A stretch of DNA of 64,000 bases from NCBI GenBank assembly GCA_022496805.1, contig CM040085.1:49629811-49693810 (forward strand). Direction: 5' to 3'. This document shows, piece by piece, positions 40,542-51,800 of the stretch (the first letter of the stretch is position 1; the number at the start of each line of letters is the position of its first letter). The notes under the pieces were generated by a model, which did no database searches, was not told the origin of the DNA, and was given only the letters and a program-made list of their open reading frames with translations. A program made the position numbers and the translations under genes. Source of the DNA: Pohlia nutans. Lineage: Eukaryota; Streptophyta; Bryopsida; Bryales; Mniaceae.

Positions 40542-40859
40542 TATTGAAGGTTAGATTAGAATGCCAAAGCCTCACACAAACACTTGGAATGCATAGGAAA
40601 GAGATGATCTTTACTCATGGGCTGCCCCTCTTAAGTAGCACACCCAAGGGAGTCCCCTTGGCAAACCATATGGGACATCAGCCCATACTCCACTCCTAGT
40701 ACACTAGGATCAGCCCATATCACTTGGGAGACCCAATTCTCATTACTTCTAACTAGTATCACTTCTCTAGTTGCTAGTCTAGCTCATTCGCATCATCTAC
40801 TCTAGCTAATGCGCATGGCTATGAGCAACTTCAGCCCACGCAATCATCCTACTTCAACA
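40542..40859 (-). repeat. LTR shared by A8 (as 5' LTR) and A10 (as 3' LTR)
   Basis: On the minus strand it is preceded by the A10 polypurine tract and gag-pol C-terminus and followed by the A8 primer-binding site. One LTR thus serves two internal regions (internal-LTR-internal), with no target duplication at either side. Differs from the A8 3' LTR at about five positions. Confidence 0.9.
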
Positions 40860-41444
40860 CTCCCACTTTGCGAATAGCCAAAGCCTTCGAGCCCAAATGC
40901 CACCACTAGTCTTTGATGTCGATCTCTCGCAAGAGCCTTTGTGAGCACGTCCGCCACCATGTGCTCCGTTGGACAATACTTCAACTCTATCACCTTCATC
41001 TCTAACTTCTCTCGAATGAAGTGATATTGCACATCAATGTGCTTTGTACGTGAGTGATGCGTTGGATTCTTCGCCAATGACATACTCCCTTGGTTGTCAC
41101 ACATGATTGTTGTAGCCTCCTCTTGAGTGCATCTTACATCCGCCATTAGTTGCCTCAACCAAATGGCCTCCTTCGTACCGTGGCTCGTCGCCATGTACTC
41201 CGCCTCAACCGTTGACGTGGCCGTGGTTTGTTGGCGCTTGCTATTCCATGAAACGGCCCCCGATCCAACTTTGAACATGTACCCCGTGGTGGATCTACGA
41301 TCATTGGTATCACCCGCATAATCCGCATCACAATACCCACTCAACACAATGTTGTCACCTCCAAGACACAACCTCACATCACTTGTGCCTTTCAAGTACC
41401 GCATGATCCTCTTGACCGCAACCCAATGACTTGAACCCGGTCTT
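40844..41444 (-). pseudogene. C-terminal fragment of family A gag-pol (A10, first exonic piece of a split gene)
   Basis: Last 200 codons of the family A polyprotein: end of the RT connection (SSHWVAVKRIMRYLKG) and RNase H with YCDADYAGD, VEAEY, CDNQ and HIDVQ. Open to the stop inside the LTR. Separated from the upstream part (52374-53815) by B2, inserted at GTCTT. The two parts are one gene broken by insertion, not exons of a spliced gene. Confidence 0.85.
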
Positions 41445-41702
41445 TATTGAGGTAATTGATGCAACGTAGTATTGCTAGAAGCCAAAGACGTACGGGTGCT
41501 AAATAATGGTGTGTGGGAGGAGGGGTTAGGCATGGGCTGATCTCTAGAGTGTCCTTGTGATGAGTTATCCCATATGGTTTGTCCATGGTGACCTCCTAGT
41601 GTACACTACTTAAGGTGGAAGGCCTTTGAGTAAAGATTATCTCTTTCTACGCATTCCTTGTGTTTGTGTGTGTGCCTTGTGCAATCTTCTCTACCTTCAA
41701 TA
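41445..41702 (+). repeat. 5' LTR of B2 (family B, 258 bp)
   Basis: TATTGAGG...CTTCAATA with TATTGA/TCAATA inverted ends. Contains CCCATATGGTTTG, CTACTTAAGG and GAGTAAAGATTATCTC segments shared with the family A LTR. Confidence 0.97.
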
Positions 41703-41716
41703 GGTTATGGGCCCAC
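41703..41716 (+). promoter_or_regulatory. Primer-binding site of B2
   Basis: GGTTATGGGCCCAC directly after the LTR, identical to family A. Confidence 0.8.
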
Positions 41717-42532
41717 TCATGTGTGTTTCATGAGTATTAGATTGCATTTGTGCAAGTATTTTGAGGTCGGTGCGCAACGGGCGGTTTTGGAGCATTGTTG
41801 GAGGTTTTGGAGCTTGTTGAAGCGTTGGTGTTTCTTGGAGGTGTGCATGGGCTGAAGTTACATGTTGGAGCACTCTCTTTGGTCAATTTCTTCCCTTGAT
41901 CTCCTTCTTTTCTTTCTTCTATCTCTTCGTTGCGAGTGGAACTTCATTTGGTTCAATTGTGAGCATTTGAGTAAATGCAAGTGATTTGTGAGGTGTGAAG
42001 ACTCTCGTGGAGGGTCTACCATCTGATCCTAGTGATTAGGCACTTGCTTTGAGGTGTTGCATGTGTTTCATGCTCTTGGGGTGCTCAAATTTTCATTTGG
42101 AGCTAGTTTGTGCACAAAGGTGCGGTTTTGAGCAATTTCAATGCGATTGGGGTTTTGAGGGACTTGTGTGAGTTCATGTGCATTGAGTGAGTGCTCTTGA
42201 AGGACACAAAGGTGTCATTGACGTGCATTGAGTGTTTGGGGACACTAAGGCGTCGTATTGAAGCATTTGGAGTTGTTTTGAGCTCCATTGAGTGATTTGA
42301 GGGGTTTTGGTGAGCCTCTTTGCATTTTTGGGTGAGGGTTCTCACATTTGAGTGTTGGGAGGCGTGTGTAGAGCACAAAAGTGCTGATCTAGTGTTTGGG
42401 GTTGTTTTAAACCCATTGGGTGCACAAAGGTGCAATATCAAAGCAAAAAAAAAAAAAAAAATCACAAAAACAAAGTTGTGTGTTTGAGTTTGAGGTTTCA
42501 TTTGTGTGGGGAGGCATACGTAAGTGAGGATC
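41717..42532 (+). other. Family B 5' leader (B2)
   Basis: Leader of about 0.8 kb up to the ATG. It includes a pyrimidine-rich stretch near 41898-41930, GGGCTGAAG, GTGCTGATC, and a 17-nt A run near 42445. It lacks the phased GCTGAWTT block of family A. No gene. Confidence 0.75.
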
Positions 42533-42911
42533 ATGGCATCTTTTGAGGGTGAGGGTCCCAAGGTCGTGGACAAGTTCGATGGGGTGAATTTCCACTTGTG
42601 GAAATTCAAAATGGAGATGGTGATGGCCGAGAAGGAGTTGTGGGAGATTGTCGAGGGTAGTGAGGAACCTCCTTTCTCTTCTACGGATCCTAGGATCATG
42701 CAAGCGTACACGAGGAGGGAGAAGAAGGCATTTGCCATTTTGGCACTCAACCTCGCGGATTCGCAACTTGCGCACATTCGTTCGTGCAAGACACCCGCGG
42801 AAGCATGGTCCAAGCTTTGCAACATTCACGAAGCGAAAACATTGGCCAACATTTTGTTTTTGAGGCGCAAGTTCTTCACCATCAAGATGGGCGAAGAAGA
42901 TGACATGTTGG
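42533..42911 (+). pseudogene. 5' fragment of family B gag-pol (B2), gag part before B3
   Basis: Starts MASFEGEG and encodes the first 126 residues of Gag, to GEEDDML. Interrupted at GTTGG by B3; the same gene resumes in frame at 48369 after one target copy. The upstream GTG at 42524 is not a likely start. Only the insertion breaks the gene; there is no other defect in this part. Confidence 0.87.
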
Positions 42912-43169
42912 TATTGAAGGTAGAGAAGATTGCACAAGGCACACACACAAACACAAGGAATGCGTAGAAAGAGATGATCTTTACTCAAAGGCCTTCCACC
43001 TTAAGTAGTGTACACTAGGAGGTCACCATGGACAAACCATATGGGATAACTCATCACAAGGACACTCTAGAGATCAGCCCATGCCTAACCCCTCCTCCCA
43101 CACACCATTATTTAGCACCCGTACGTCTTTGGCTTCTAGCAATACTACGTTGCATCAATTACCTCAATA
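42912..43169 (-). repeat. 3' LTR of B3 (family B, 258 bp)
   Basis: Looks identical to 48111-48368. On the minus strand it is preceded by the AAAGTGGGAG tract at 43170-43179. Confidence 0.97.
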
Positions 43170-46100
43170 CTCCCACTTTGCGTAGAGCCAAAGCCTCTAA
43201 GTCCAAATGCTATTACTAATCGTTGGTGTCGGTCTCTACAAAGACCCTTTGTGAGCACATCCGCCACCATGTGCTCCGTTGGGCAATACTCCAAATGTAT
43301 AACTCCCAATTCCAACTTCTCCCGAATGAAGTGGTATTGCACATCAATGTGCTTCGTGCGTGAATGATGTGTAGGGTTCTTTGCAAGTGAAATGCACCCT
43401 TGGTTGTCACACATAATCGTTGTAGCCTCACCTTGTGTGCAACCCACATCCACCATTAGTTGCCTCAACCAAATGGCCTCCTTCGTGGCATGGCTCGTAG
43501 CCATGTACTCGGCCTCCACCGTTGATGTCGCCGTCGTTTGTTGCCGCTTGCTATTCCACGACACCGCTCCCGATCCGACCTTGAACATGTAGCCCGTTGT
43601 CGATCTTCGATCGCTCGTGTCTCCCGCGTAGTCCGCGTCACAATAGCCGCTCAACACAATGTCTTTGCCTCCAAGACACAACTTCACATCGTTTGTGCCC
43701 CTCAAATAACGCATGATCCTCTTGACCGTCATCCAATGCATCGAGCCCGGTCTCGCCATGTGTTGACTCACCACGCTAATTGGATACGCAAGGTCGGGCC
43801 GTGTCGCAATCATCGCATACATCAACGACCCCACCGCTTGCTTGTATGGCACCTCCGCCATCGATTTAGCCTCCATCGCATACTCCTCCTCCGAAAACTT
43901 GACGAGCTTGGAGTTTGCATCCAATGGTGTTGCCACGGGCTTACAATCCTCCATCCCGAATCTCTTGAGCACGTCCATCACATACTTGCCTTGACTCATG
44001 GTGATAGTGCGTGTAGCCCTATCACGCACAAACTCAACACCAAGACAAAAGTGCAATTCTCCAAGATCACTCATCTCGTACTCTCTCTCAAGCATGCCTT
44101 TTAATGCATTCATTAAACTCATGAGGCTTGCAAGAATGATCAAATCATCAACATATATGATCACAATCACCACATTTTGCCCCTCTTGCATGAAGTAGAG
44201 ACTATGATCCGCAATGCTCCTAGTAAACCCGTGTGCAATCAAGAACGTGTCAATCTTTTGGTACCACGCTCTTGGAGATTGTTTCAACCCATACAATGAT
44301 TTTTGCAACTTACAAACAAGGTGCTCTTTACCTTGTTGCACAAACCCCTCAGGTTGCACCATGTAGATGTCCTCCTCCAAATCGCCATTCAAAAATGCGG
44401 TCTTCACATCCATTTGATGCATCTCCAAGTCCAAGGCCGCTCCAATGGCAAGAATGCATCGAATGGTGGTGAACTTGGCTACGGGAGCAAATGTCTCGTG
44501 AAAGTCCACCCCATGCACTTGCGCGAACCCCTTGGCTACTAATCTTGCCTTGTGACGCACAACAATACCCGAAACATCCCTCTTTGTCCGAAACACCCAT
44601 TTGCAACCAATGGGGTTGCGATCCTTTGGAATGGGAGTTAATTGCCACGTACCGTTAGCAATTAGAGAGTCGTACTCCTCTTGCATGGCGCGCTCCCACT
44701 TGACCGCATCCTCACCTTGCATGGCTTCTCGAATGGTCAATGGACCATCTGATAATGCCACATTCGCATGCTCGTCCTCCACTTGAGGGAAGATGTGGTT
44801 CTTCCACCATTCTCCAGGTGGCTTGCGCGATCTCTCGGGGTACCGCCGCTCGCTTGAAGAAACTTGCTCCTCTTGCGTGCCCTTTGCGCCATTCTTGGCC
44901 TTTGAGCTCGATGGCGCTTCAACAACCTCCGTGTCGCCAGCTTCGTCATCACCGTCATCATCACCTACATCAACAACACTAGGAGACTTGGAGGGTGTGT
45001 CCACCAAAACGTCTCCACTACTCCCACTTGGACCAACCTCCAAAGGAGCCTCCATCGTAGACTCCTCACAAAATGTCACATCACGTGACCGAATGATCTT
45101 CCTCGTGTCCACCGACATGAGTCTATACGCCTTGGTACCTTCACAATACCCAAGAAACACACATTTCAAGGCCTTAGCCTCGAGTTTCGTCCTCCGTTCG
45201 TCAGGAACCTTCGCATATGCAATGCATCCGAAGATGCGCATGTGTGCAACACATGGTTGCCTCCCACTCCACGCTTGCTCCGGCGTCATGCCTTCAACCG
45301 CGCTTGTTGGACACCGATTGCGTGTGTATACCGCATTCACCACCGCTTCCGCCCAAAGGTCTAACTTCAAGTTTTGAGCGTGCAACATGCTCCTCGCCAT
45401 CTCTACAATGGTGCGATTTGCGCGCTCCGCAACTCCATTTTGTTGAGGCGTGTACGGGGCCGAAGTTTGGCGTGCGATGCCTTCATTCTTCAAAAGCTCG
45501 TCAAATTTCTTGGACATGTACTCGCCGCCATTGTCCGACCGAAACACCTTGATCTTCAACTCGGATTGGTTCTCCACCAATGTCTTGAACTCCTTGAACT
45601 TCTCAAAGCACTCACTCTTGGCTTTGATAGGGTAGAGCCATATCTTCCTTGAAAAATCATCGATGAAGGTCACAAAGTACTTGCAACCTCTCATCGATGT
45701 GGTCTTCATGGGGCCACACACATCCGAATGCACGATCTCCAAAACTTTTGTGGCCCGTGTCGCCCCTTCACCCGCAAATAGCAACCGTTGTTGCTTGCCT
45801 TCAATGCAACCTTCACACGTGAATGTAGAAGCATCCACTTTCAATTGATGAAGATCCATACCGCTTACCATGCCGCGCAGTGTCTTCACACTCTTGATGT
45901 TCAAATGGCCAAGTCGACGATGCCACAACGCCAACTTGTCGTCCTTCAAGTTTGAATGCGCCAACGCCGCCGATTCCTTCGAATGCACCTTGGAGAACTT
46001 GATGTGGTACAAGCCCTCGTGTTCTTCAATGATGGCCACCTCATCTCGACTCGGTGACAACACATAACACCCCTTATCACTAAACTCAACCCTCAAGTGC

Positions 46101-47290
46101 TTTGCCACTAATTGCCTCACCGATAGTAAATTTGCCGTTAATTTGGGAACGTGGAGGACATCTTGGATAGTGATTGTCTTCACACGACCCCTCACCTCGG
46201 TGTCTACAACAATTTGGCCCTTGCCAACGGCCTCAAGCACCGTATCATCTCCCAAAATCACTCTCCTTGGATTAATGAGAGCATACGAATGAAAACAAGT
46301 TTTATGTGGTGACATGTGGCTTGTAGCCCCCGAATCAACAATCCAATCACTCGTACTACCATTGCACGATACATTGCTTGCCATGTTTGCATACTCATCA
46401 CCAACCTCAATCCAATCACTCATGCTTGCATCACCCTCGATACCATCACTCATGCTTGCATCACCCTCGATGCCATCGCTCATGCTTGCCTCATATCTAG
46501 CCGTAAATGCGTACTCATCATCGTCACGAGTTTTAGTGTTGTTTGCACTCTCCCCTTTCTCATCCCTCTTGCGTTTGAAGCAAAATTTGGCAATGTGGCC
46601 CTTCTTACCACAATAGAAGCACACCTTGTCGCTTGAGCTCCCACCGCCTCCATTCTTGGATTGCTTCGCCACGAGTGCCGCTCCATCTTCTCGAGACTCG
46701 TTCTCCTTTCGCCGCGAAAGCTCGTGCAACAACCGTGAGGTCACATAGTCCAATGTGAGCTCCGTAATGGGTCTTGACTCCATCGCCACGATGAGGTACT
46801 CGTATGATGATGGAAGGCTCTCCAAAAGTGTCATCACGATGTCACCATCCGTAACCGACACGTCGCAACCGTTGAGTTGATCCGCGAGAGCTTTGACCTT
46901 GTTGATGTGCGCCAACATGTCATCTTCTTCGCTCATCTTGATGGTGAAGAACTTGCGCCTCAAAAACAAAATGTTGGCCAATGTTTTCGCTTCGTGAATG
47001 TTGCAAAGCTTGGACCATGCTTCCGCGGGTGTCTTGCACGAACGAATGTGCGCAAGTTGCGAATCCGCGAGGTTGAGTGCCAAAATGGCAAATGCCTTCT
47101 TCTCCCTCCTCGTGTACGCTTGCATGATCCTAGGATCCGTAGAAGATAAAGGAGGTTCCTCACTACCCTCGACAATCTCCCACAACTCCTTCTCGGCCAT
47201 CACCATCTCCATTTTGAACTTCCACAAGTGGAAATTCACCCCATCGAACTTGTCCACGACCTTGGGACCCTCACCCTCAAAAGATGCCAT
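43145..47290 (-). CDS. Gag-Pol polyprotein, family B (B3), intact, 1381 aa
   Basis: Leftward from ATG at 47290. Domains: Gag; CCHC knuckle C224-C227-H232-C237; decapeptide repeats (about 267-296); protease DSGA (D319); HHCC site in WHRRLGH...CEGC; integrase D523, D586, E622 (D-D35-E); acidic linker; RT with MDVKTAFLNG and YVDD (about 1046-1049); RNase H with YCDADYAGD (about D1218), VEAEY, CDNQ, HIDVQ. Alignable with family A throughout, the extra length being mainly the repeat block, a linker difference and a C-terminus IEVIDAT encoded by the LTR. Variants relative to B2 are SMRGCKYF (SMGGCKYF) and QQRLLFAG (QQRLPFAG). The only complete, uninterrupted B polyprotein here. Confidence 0.95.
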   Translation of the reverse strand: MASFEGEGPKVVDKFDGVNFHLWKFKMEMVMAEKELWEIVEGSEEPPLSSTDPRIMQAYTRREKKAFAILALNLADSQLAHIRSCKTPAEAWSKLCNIHEAKTLANILFLRRKFFTIKMSEEDDMLAHINKVKALADQLNGCDVSVTDGDIVMTLLESLPSSYEYLIVAMESRPITELTLDYVTSRLLHELSRRKENESREDGAALVAKQSKNGGGGSSSDKVCFYCGKKGHIAKFCFKRKRDEKGESANNTKTRDDDEYAFTARYEASMSDGIEGDASMSDGIEGDASMSDWIEVGDEYANMASNVSCNGSTSDWIVDSGATSHMSPHKTCFHSYALINPRRVILGDDTVLEAVGKGQIVVDTEVRGRVKTITIQDVLHVPKLTANLLSVRQLVAKHLRVEFSDKGCYVLSPSRDEVAIIEEHEGLYHIKFSKVHSKESAALAHSNLKDDKLALWHRRLGHLNIKSVKTLRGMVSGMDLHQLKVDASTFTCEGCIEGKQQRLLFAGEGATRATKVLEIVHSDVCGPMKTTSMRGCKYFVTFIDDFSRKIWLYPIKAKSECFEKFKEFKTLVENQSELKIKVFRSDNGGEYMSKKFDELLKNEGIARQTSAPYTPQQNGVAERANRTIVEMARSMLHAQNLKLDLWAEAVVNAVYTRNRCPTSAVEGMTPEQAWSGRQPCVAHMRIFGCIAYAKVPDERRTKLEAKALKCVFLGYCEGTKAYRLMSVDTRKIIRSRDVTFCEESTMEAPLEVGPSGSSGDVLVDTPSKSPSVVDVGDDDGDDEAGDTEVVEAPSSSKAKNGAKGTQEEQVSSSERRYPERSRKPPGEWWKNHIFPQVEDEHANVALSDGPLTIREAMQGEDAVKWERAMQEEYDSLIANGTWQLTPIPKDRNPIGCKWVFRTKRDVSGIVVRHKARLVAKGFAQVHGVDFHETFAPVAKFTTIRCILAIGAALDLEMHQMDVKTAFLNGDLEEDIYMVQPEGFVQQGKEHLVCKLQKSLYGLKQSPRAWYQKIDTFLIAHGFTRSIADHSLYFMQEGQNVVIVIIYVDDLIILASLMSLMNALKGMLEREYEMSDLGELHFCLGVEFVRDRATRTITMSQGKYVMDVLKRFGMEDCKPVATPLDANSKLVKFSEEEYAMEAKSMAEVPYKQAVGSLMYAMIATRPDLAYPISVVSQHMARPGSMHWMTVKRIMRYLRGTNDVKLCLGGKDIVLSGYCDADYAGDTSDRRSTTGYMFKVGSGAVSWNSKRQQTTATSTVEAEYMATSHATKEAIWLRQLMVDVGCTQGEATTIMCDNQGCISLAKNPTHHSRTKHIDVQYHFIREKLELGVIHLEYCPTEHMVADVLTKGLCRDRHQRLVIAFGLRGFGSTQSGSIEVIDAT
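46400..46489 (-). repeat. 30-bp coding tandem repeat, 3 units (B3)
   Basis: In-frame decapeptide repeat between zinc knuckle and protease; same copy number as B1 and B2. Confidence 0.85.
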
Positions 47291-48096
47291 GATCCTCACT
47301 TACGTATGCCTCCCCACACAAATGAAACCTCAAACTCAAACACACAACTTTGTTTTTTGTGATTTTTTGCTTTGATATTGCACCTTTGTGCACCCAATGG
47401 GTTTAAAACAACCCCAAACACTAGATCAGCACTTTTGTGCTCCACACACGCCTCCCAACACTCAAATGTGAGAACCCTCACCCAAAAATGCAAAGAGGCT
47501 CACCAAAACCCCTCAAATCACTCAATGGAGCTCAAAACAACTCCAAATGCTTCAATACGACGCCTTAGTGTCCCCAAACACTCAATGCACGTCAATGACA
47601 CCTTTGTGTCCTTCAAGAGCACTCACTCAATGCACATGAACTCACACAAGTCCCTCAAAACCCCAATCGCATTGAAATTGCTCAAAACCGCACCTTTGTG
47701 CACAAACTAGCTCCAAATGAAAATTTGAGCACCCCAAGAGCATGAAACACATGCAACACCTCAAAGCAAGTGCCTAATCACTAGGATCAGATGGTAGACC
47801 CTCCACGAGAGCCTTCACACCTCACAAATCACTTGCATTTACTCAAATGCTCACAATTGAACCAAACGAAGTTCCACTCGCAACGAAGAGATAGAAGAAA
47901 GAAAAGAAGGAGATCAAGGGAAGAAATTGACCAAAGAGAGTGCTCCAACATGTAACTTCAGCCCATGCACACCTCCAAGAAACACCAACGCTTCAACAAG
48001 CTCCAAAACCTCCAACAATGCTCCAAAACCGCCCGTTGCGCACCGACCTCAAAATACTTGCACAAATGCAATCTAATACTCATGAAACACACATGA
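47291..48096 (-). other. Family B 5' leader (B3)
   Basis: Complete minus-strand leader. The homopolymer that is 16-17 nt long in B1 and B2 is only 6 nt here (near 47363). No gene. Confidence 0.75.
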
Positions 48097-48110
48097 GTGG
48101 GCCCATAACC
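48097..48110 (-). promoter_or_regulatory. Primer-binding site of B3
   Basis: Minus-strand GGTTATGGGCCCAC adjacent to the 5' LTR. Confidence 0.8.
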
Positions 48111-48368
48111 TATTGAAGGTAGAGAAGATTGCACAAGGCACACACACAAACACAAGGAATGCGTAGAAAGAGATGATCTTTACTCAAAGGCCTTCCACCT
48201 TAAGTAGTGTACACTAGGAGGTCACCATGGACAAACCATATGGGATAACTCATCACAAGGACACTCTAGAGATCAGCCCATGCCTAACCCCTCCTCCCAC
48301 ACACCATTATTTAGCACCCGTACGTCTTTGGCTTCTAGCAATACTACGTTGCATCAATTACCTCAATA
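48111..48368 (-). repeat. 5' LTR of B3 (family B, 258 bp)
   Basis: Looks identical to 42912-43169. Outer flank GTTGG. Confidence 0.97.
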
Positions 48369-48795
48369 GTTGGCGCACATCAACAAGGTCAAAGCTCTCT
48401 CGGATCAACTCAACGGTTGCGACGTGTCGGTTACGGATGGTGACATTGTGATGACACTTTTGGAGAGCCTTCCATCATCATACGAGTACCTCATCGTGGC
48501 GATGGAGTCAAGACCCATTACGGAGCTCACATTGGACTATGTGACCTCACGGTTGTTGCACGAGCTTTCGCGGCGAAAGGAGAACGAGTCTCGAGAAGAT
48601 GGAGCGGCACTCGTGGCGAAGCAATTCAAGAATGGAGGCGGTGGGAGCTCAAGCGACAAGGTGTGCTTCTATTGTGGTAAGAAGGGCCACATTGCCAAAT
48701 TTTGCTTCAAACGCAAGAGGGATGAGAAAGGGGAGAGTGCAAACAACACTAAAACTCGTGACGATGATGAGTACGCATTTACGGCTAGATATGAG

Positions 48796-48885
48796 GCAAG
48801 CATGAGCGATGGCATCGAGGGTGATGCAAGCATGAGTGATGGTATCGAGGGTGATGCAAGCATGAGTGATTGGATTGAGGTTGGT
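48796..48885 (+). repeat. 30-bp coding tandem repeat, 3 units (B2)
   Basis: Units at 48796, 48826 and 48856, each starting GCAAGCATGAG. The third diverges into TGGATTGAGG, encoding SDWIE, which resembles the SDWIV that begins the protease motif a little downstream. Confidence 0.85.
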
Positions 48886-51800
48886 CATGAGTATACAAAC
48901 ATGGCAAGCAATGTATCGTGCAATGGTAGTACGAGTGATTGGATTGTTGATTCGGGGGCTACAAGCCACATGTCACCACATAAAACTTGTTTTCATTCGT
49001 ATGCTCTCATTAATCCAAGGAGAGTGATTTTGGGAGATGATACGGTGCTTGAGGCCGTTGGCAAGGGCCAAATTGTTGTAGACACCGAGGTGAGGGGTCG
49101 TGTGAAGACAATCACTATCCAAGATGTCCTCCACGTTCCCAAATTAACGGCAAATTTACTATCGGTGAGGCAATTAGTGGCAAAGCACTTGAGGGTTGAG
49201 TTTAGTGATAAGGGGTGTTATGTGTTGTCACCGAGTCGAGATGAGGTGGCCATCATTGAAGAACACGAGGACTTGTACCACATCAAGTTCTCCAAGGTGC
49301 ATTCGAAGGAATCGGCGGCGTTGGCGCATTCAAACTTGAAGGACGACAAGTTGGCGTTGTGGCATCATCGACTTGGCCATTTGAACATCAAGAGTGTGAA
49401 GACACTACGCGGCATGGTAAGCGGTATGGACCTTCATCAATTGAAAGTGGATGCTTCTACATTCACGTGTGAAGGTTGCATTGAAGGCAAGCAACAACGG
49501 TTGCCATTTGCCGGTGAAGGGGCGACACGGGCCACAAAAGTTTTGGAGATCGTGCATTCAGATGTGTGTGGCCCCATGAAGACCACATCGATGGGAGGTT
49601 GCAAGTACTTTGTGACCTTCATCGATGATTTTTCAAAGAAGATATGGCTCTACCCTATCAAAGCCAAGAGTGAGTGCTTTGAGAAGTTCAAGGAGTTCAA
49701 GACATTGGTGGAGAACCAATCCGAGTTGAAGATCAAGGTGTTTCGGTCGGACAATGGCGGCGAGTACATGTCCAAGAAATTTGACGAGCTTTTGAAGAAT
49801 GAAGGCATCGCACGCCAAACTTTGGCCCCGTACACGCCTCAACAAAATGGAGTTGCGGAGCGCGCAAATCGCACCATTGTAGAGATGGCGAGGAGCATGT
49901 TGCACGCTCAAAACTTGAAGTTGGACCTTTGGGCGGAAGCGGTGGTGAATGCGGTATACACACGCAATCGGTGTCCAACAAGCGCGGTTGAAGGCATGAC
50001 GCCGGAGCAAGCGTGGAGTGGGAGGCAACCATGTGTTGCACACATGCGCATCTTCGGATGCATTGCATATGCGAAGGTTCCTGACGAACGGAGGACGAAA
50101 CTCGAGGCTAAGGCCTTGAAATGTGTGTTTCTTGGGTATTGTGAAGGTACCAAGGCGTATAGACTCATGTCGGTGGACACGAGGAAGATCATTCGGTCAC
50201 GTGATGTGACATTTTGTGAGGAGTCTACGATGGAGGCTCCTTTGGAGGTTGGTCCAAGTGGGAGTAGTGGAGACGTTTTGGTGGACACACCCTCCAAGTC
50301 TCCTAGTGTTGTTGATGTAGGTGATGATGACGGTGATGACGAAGCTGGCGACACGGAGGTTGTTGAAGCGCCATCGAGCTCAAAGGCCAAGAATGGCGCA
50401 AAGGGCACGCAAGAGGAGCAAGTTTCTTCAAGCGAGCGGCGGTACCCCGAGAGATCGCGCAAGCCACCTGGAGAATGGTGGAAGAACCACATCTTCCCTC
50501 AAGTGGAGGACGAGCATGCGAATGTGGCATTATCGGATGGTCCATTGACCATTCGAGAAGCCATGCAAGGTGAGGATGCGGTCAAGTGGGAGCGCGCCAT
50601 GCAAGAGGAGTACGACTCTCTAATTGCTAACGGTACGTGGCAATTAACTCCCATTCCAAAGGATCGCAACCCCATTGGTTGCAAATGGGTGTTTCGGACA
50701 AAGAGGGATGTTTCGGGTATTGTTGTGCGTCACAAGGCAAGATTAGTAGCCAAGGGGTTCGCGCAAGTGCATGGGGTGGACTTTCACGAGACATTTGCTC
50801 CCGTGGCCAAGTTCACCACCATTCGATGCATTCTTGCCATTGGAGCGGCCTTGGGCTTGGAGATGCATCAAATGGATGTGAAGACCGCATTTTTGAATGG
50901 CGATTTGGAGGAGGATATCTACATGGTGCAACCTGAGGGGTTTGTGCAACAAGGTAATGAGCACCTTGTTTGTAAGTTGCAAAAATCATTGTATGGGTTG
51001 AAACAATCTCCAAGAGCGTGGTACCAAAAGATTGACACGTTCTTGCTTGCACACGGGTTTACTAGGAGCATTGCGGATCATAGTCTCTACTTCATGCAAG
51101 AGGGGCAACATGTGGTGATTGTGATCATATATGTTGATGATTTGATCATTCTTGCAAGCCTCATGAGTTTAATGAATGCATTAAAAGGCATGCTTGAGAG
51201 AGAGTACGAGATGAGTGATCTTGGAGAATTGCACTTTTGTCTTGGTGTTGAGTTTGTGCGAGACAGGGCTACACGCACTATCACCATGAGTCAAGGCAAG
51301 TATGTGATGGACGTGCTCAAGAGATTCGGGATGGAGGATTGTAAGCCCGTGGCAACACCATTGGATGCAAACTCCAAACTCGTCAAGCTTTCGGAGGAGG
51401 AGTATGCGATGGAGGCTAAATCGATGGCGGAGGTGCCATACAAGCAAGCGGTGGGGTCATTGATGTATGCGATGATTGCGACACGGCCCGACCTTGCGTA
51501 TCCAATTAGCGTGGTGAGTCAACACATGGCGAGACCGGGCTCGATGCATTGGATGACGGTCAAGAGGATCATGCGTTATTTGAGGGGCACAAGCGATGTG
51601 AAGTTGTGTCTTGGAGGCAAAGACATTGTGTTGAGCGGCTATTGTGACGCGGACTACGCGGGAGACACGAGCGATCGAAGATCGACAACGGGCTACATGT
51701 TCAAGGTCGGATCGGGAGCGGTGTCGTGGAATAGCAAGCGGCAACAAAATACGGCGACATCAACGGTGGAGGCCGAGTACATGGCTACGAGCCATGCCAC

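Larger units (their letters stand above)
29511..40859 (-). mobile_element. Copia element A8, split by A9; right LTR shared with A10
   Basis: Minus-strand family A element: 3' LTR 29511-29828, gag-pol, leader in two parts around A9, primer-binding site, and LTR 40542-40859. Left flank GTGCA in A6. No GTGCA follows the right LTR; another minus-strand A internal region (A10) starts there at its polypurine tract. The two LTRs differ at about five positions, unlike the 0-1 differences of the other pairs. This suggests an LTR-LTR recombination rather than a simple insertion. Confidence 0.88.
42912..48368 (-). mobile_element. Complete family B element B3, inserted in B2
   Basis: Uninterrupted 5457-bp minus-strand family B element with duplication GTTGG at 42907-42911 and 48369-48373. 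LTRs look identical. Its host B2 is the same family in the opposite orientation, so B2 and B3 form long inverted repeats. Confidence 0.97.
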
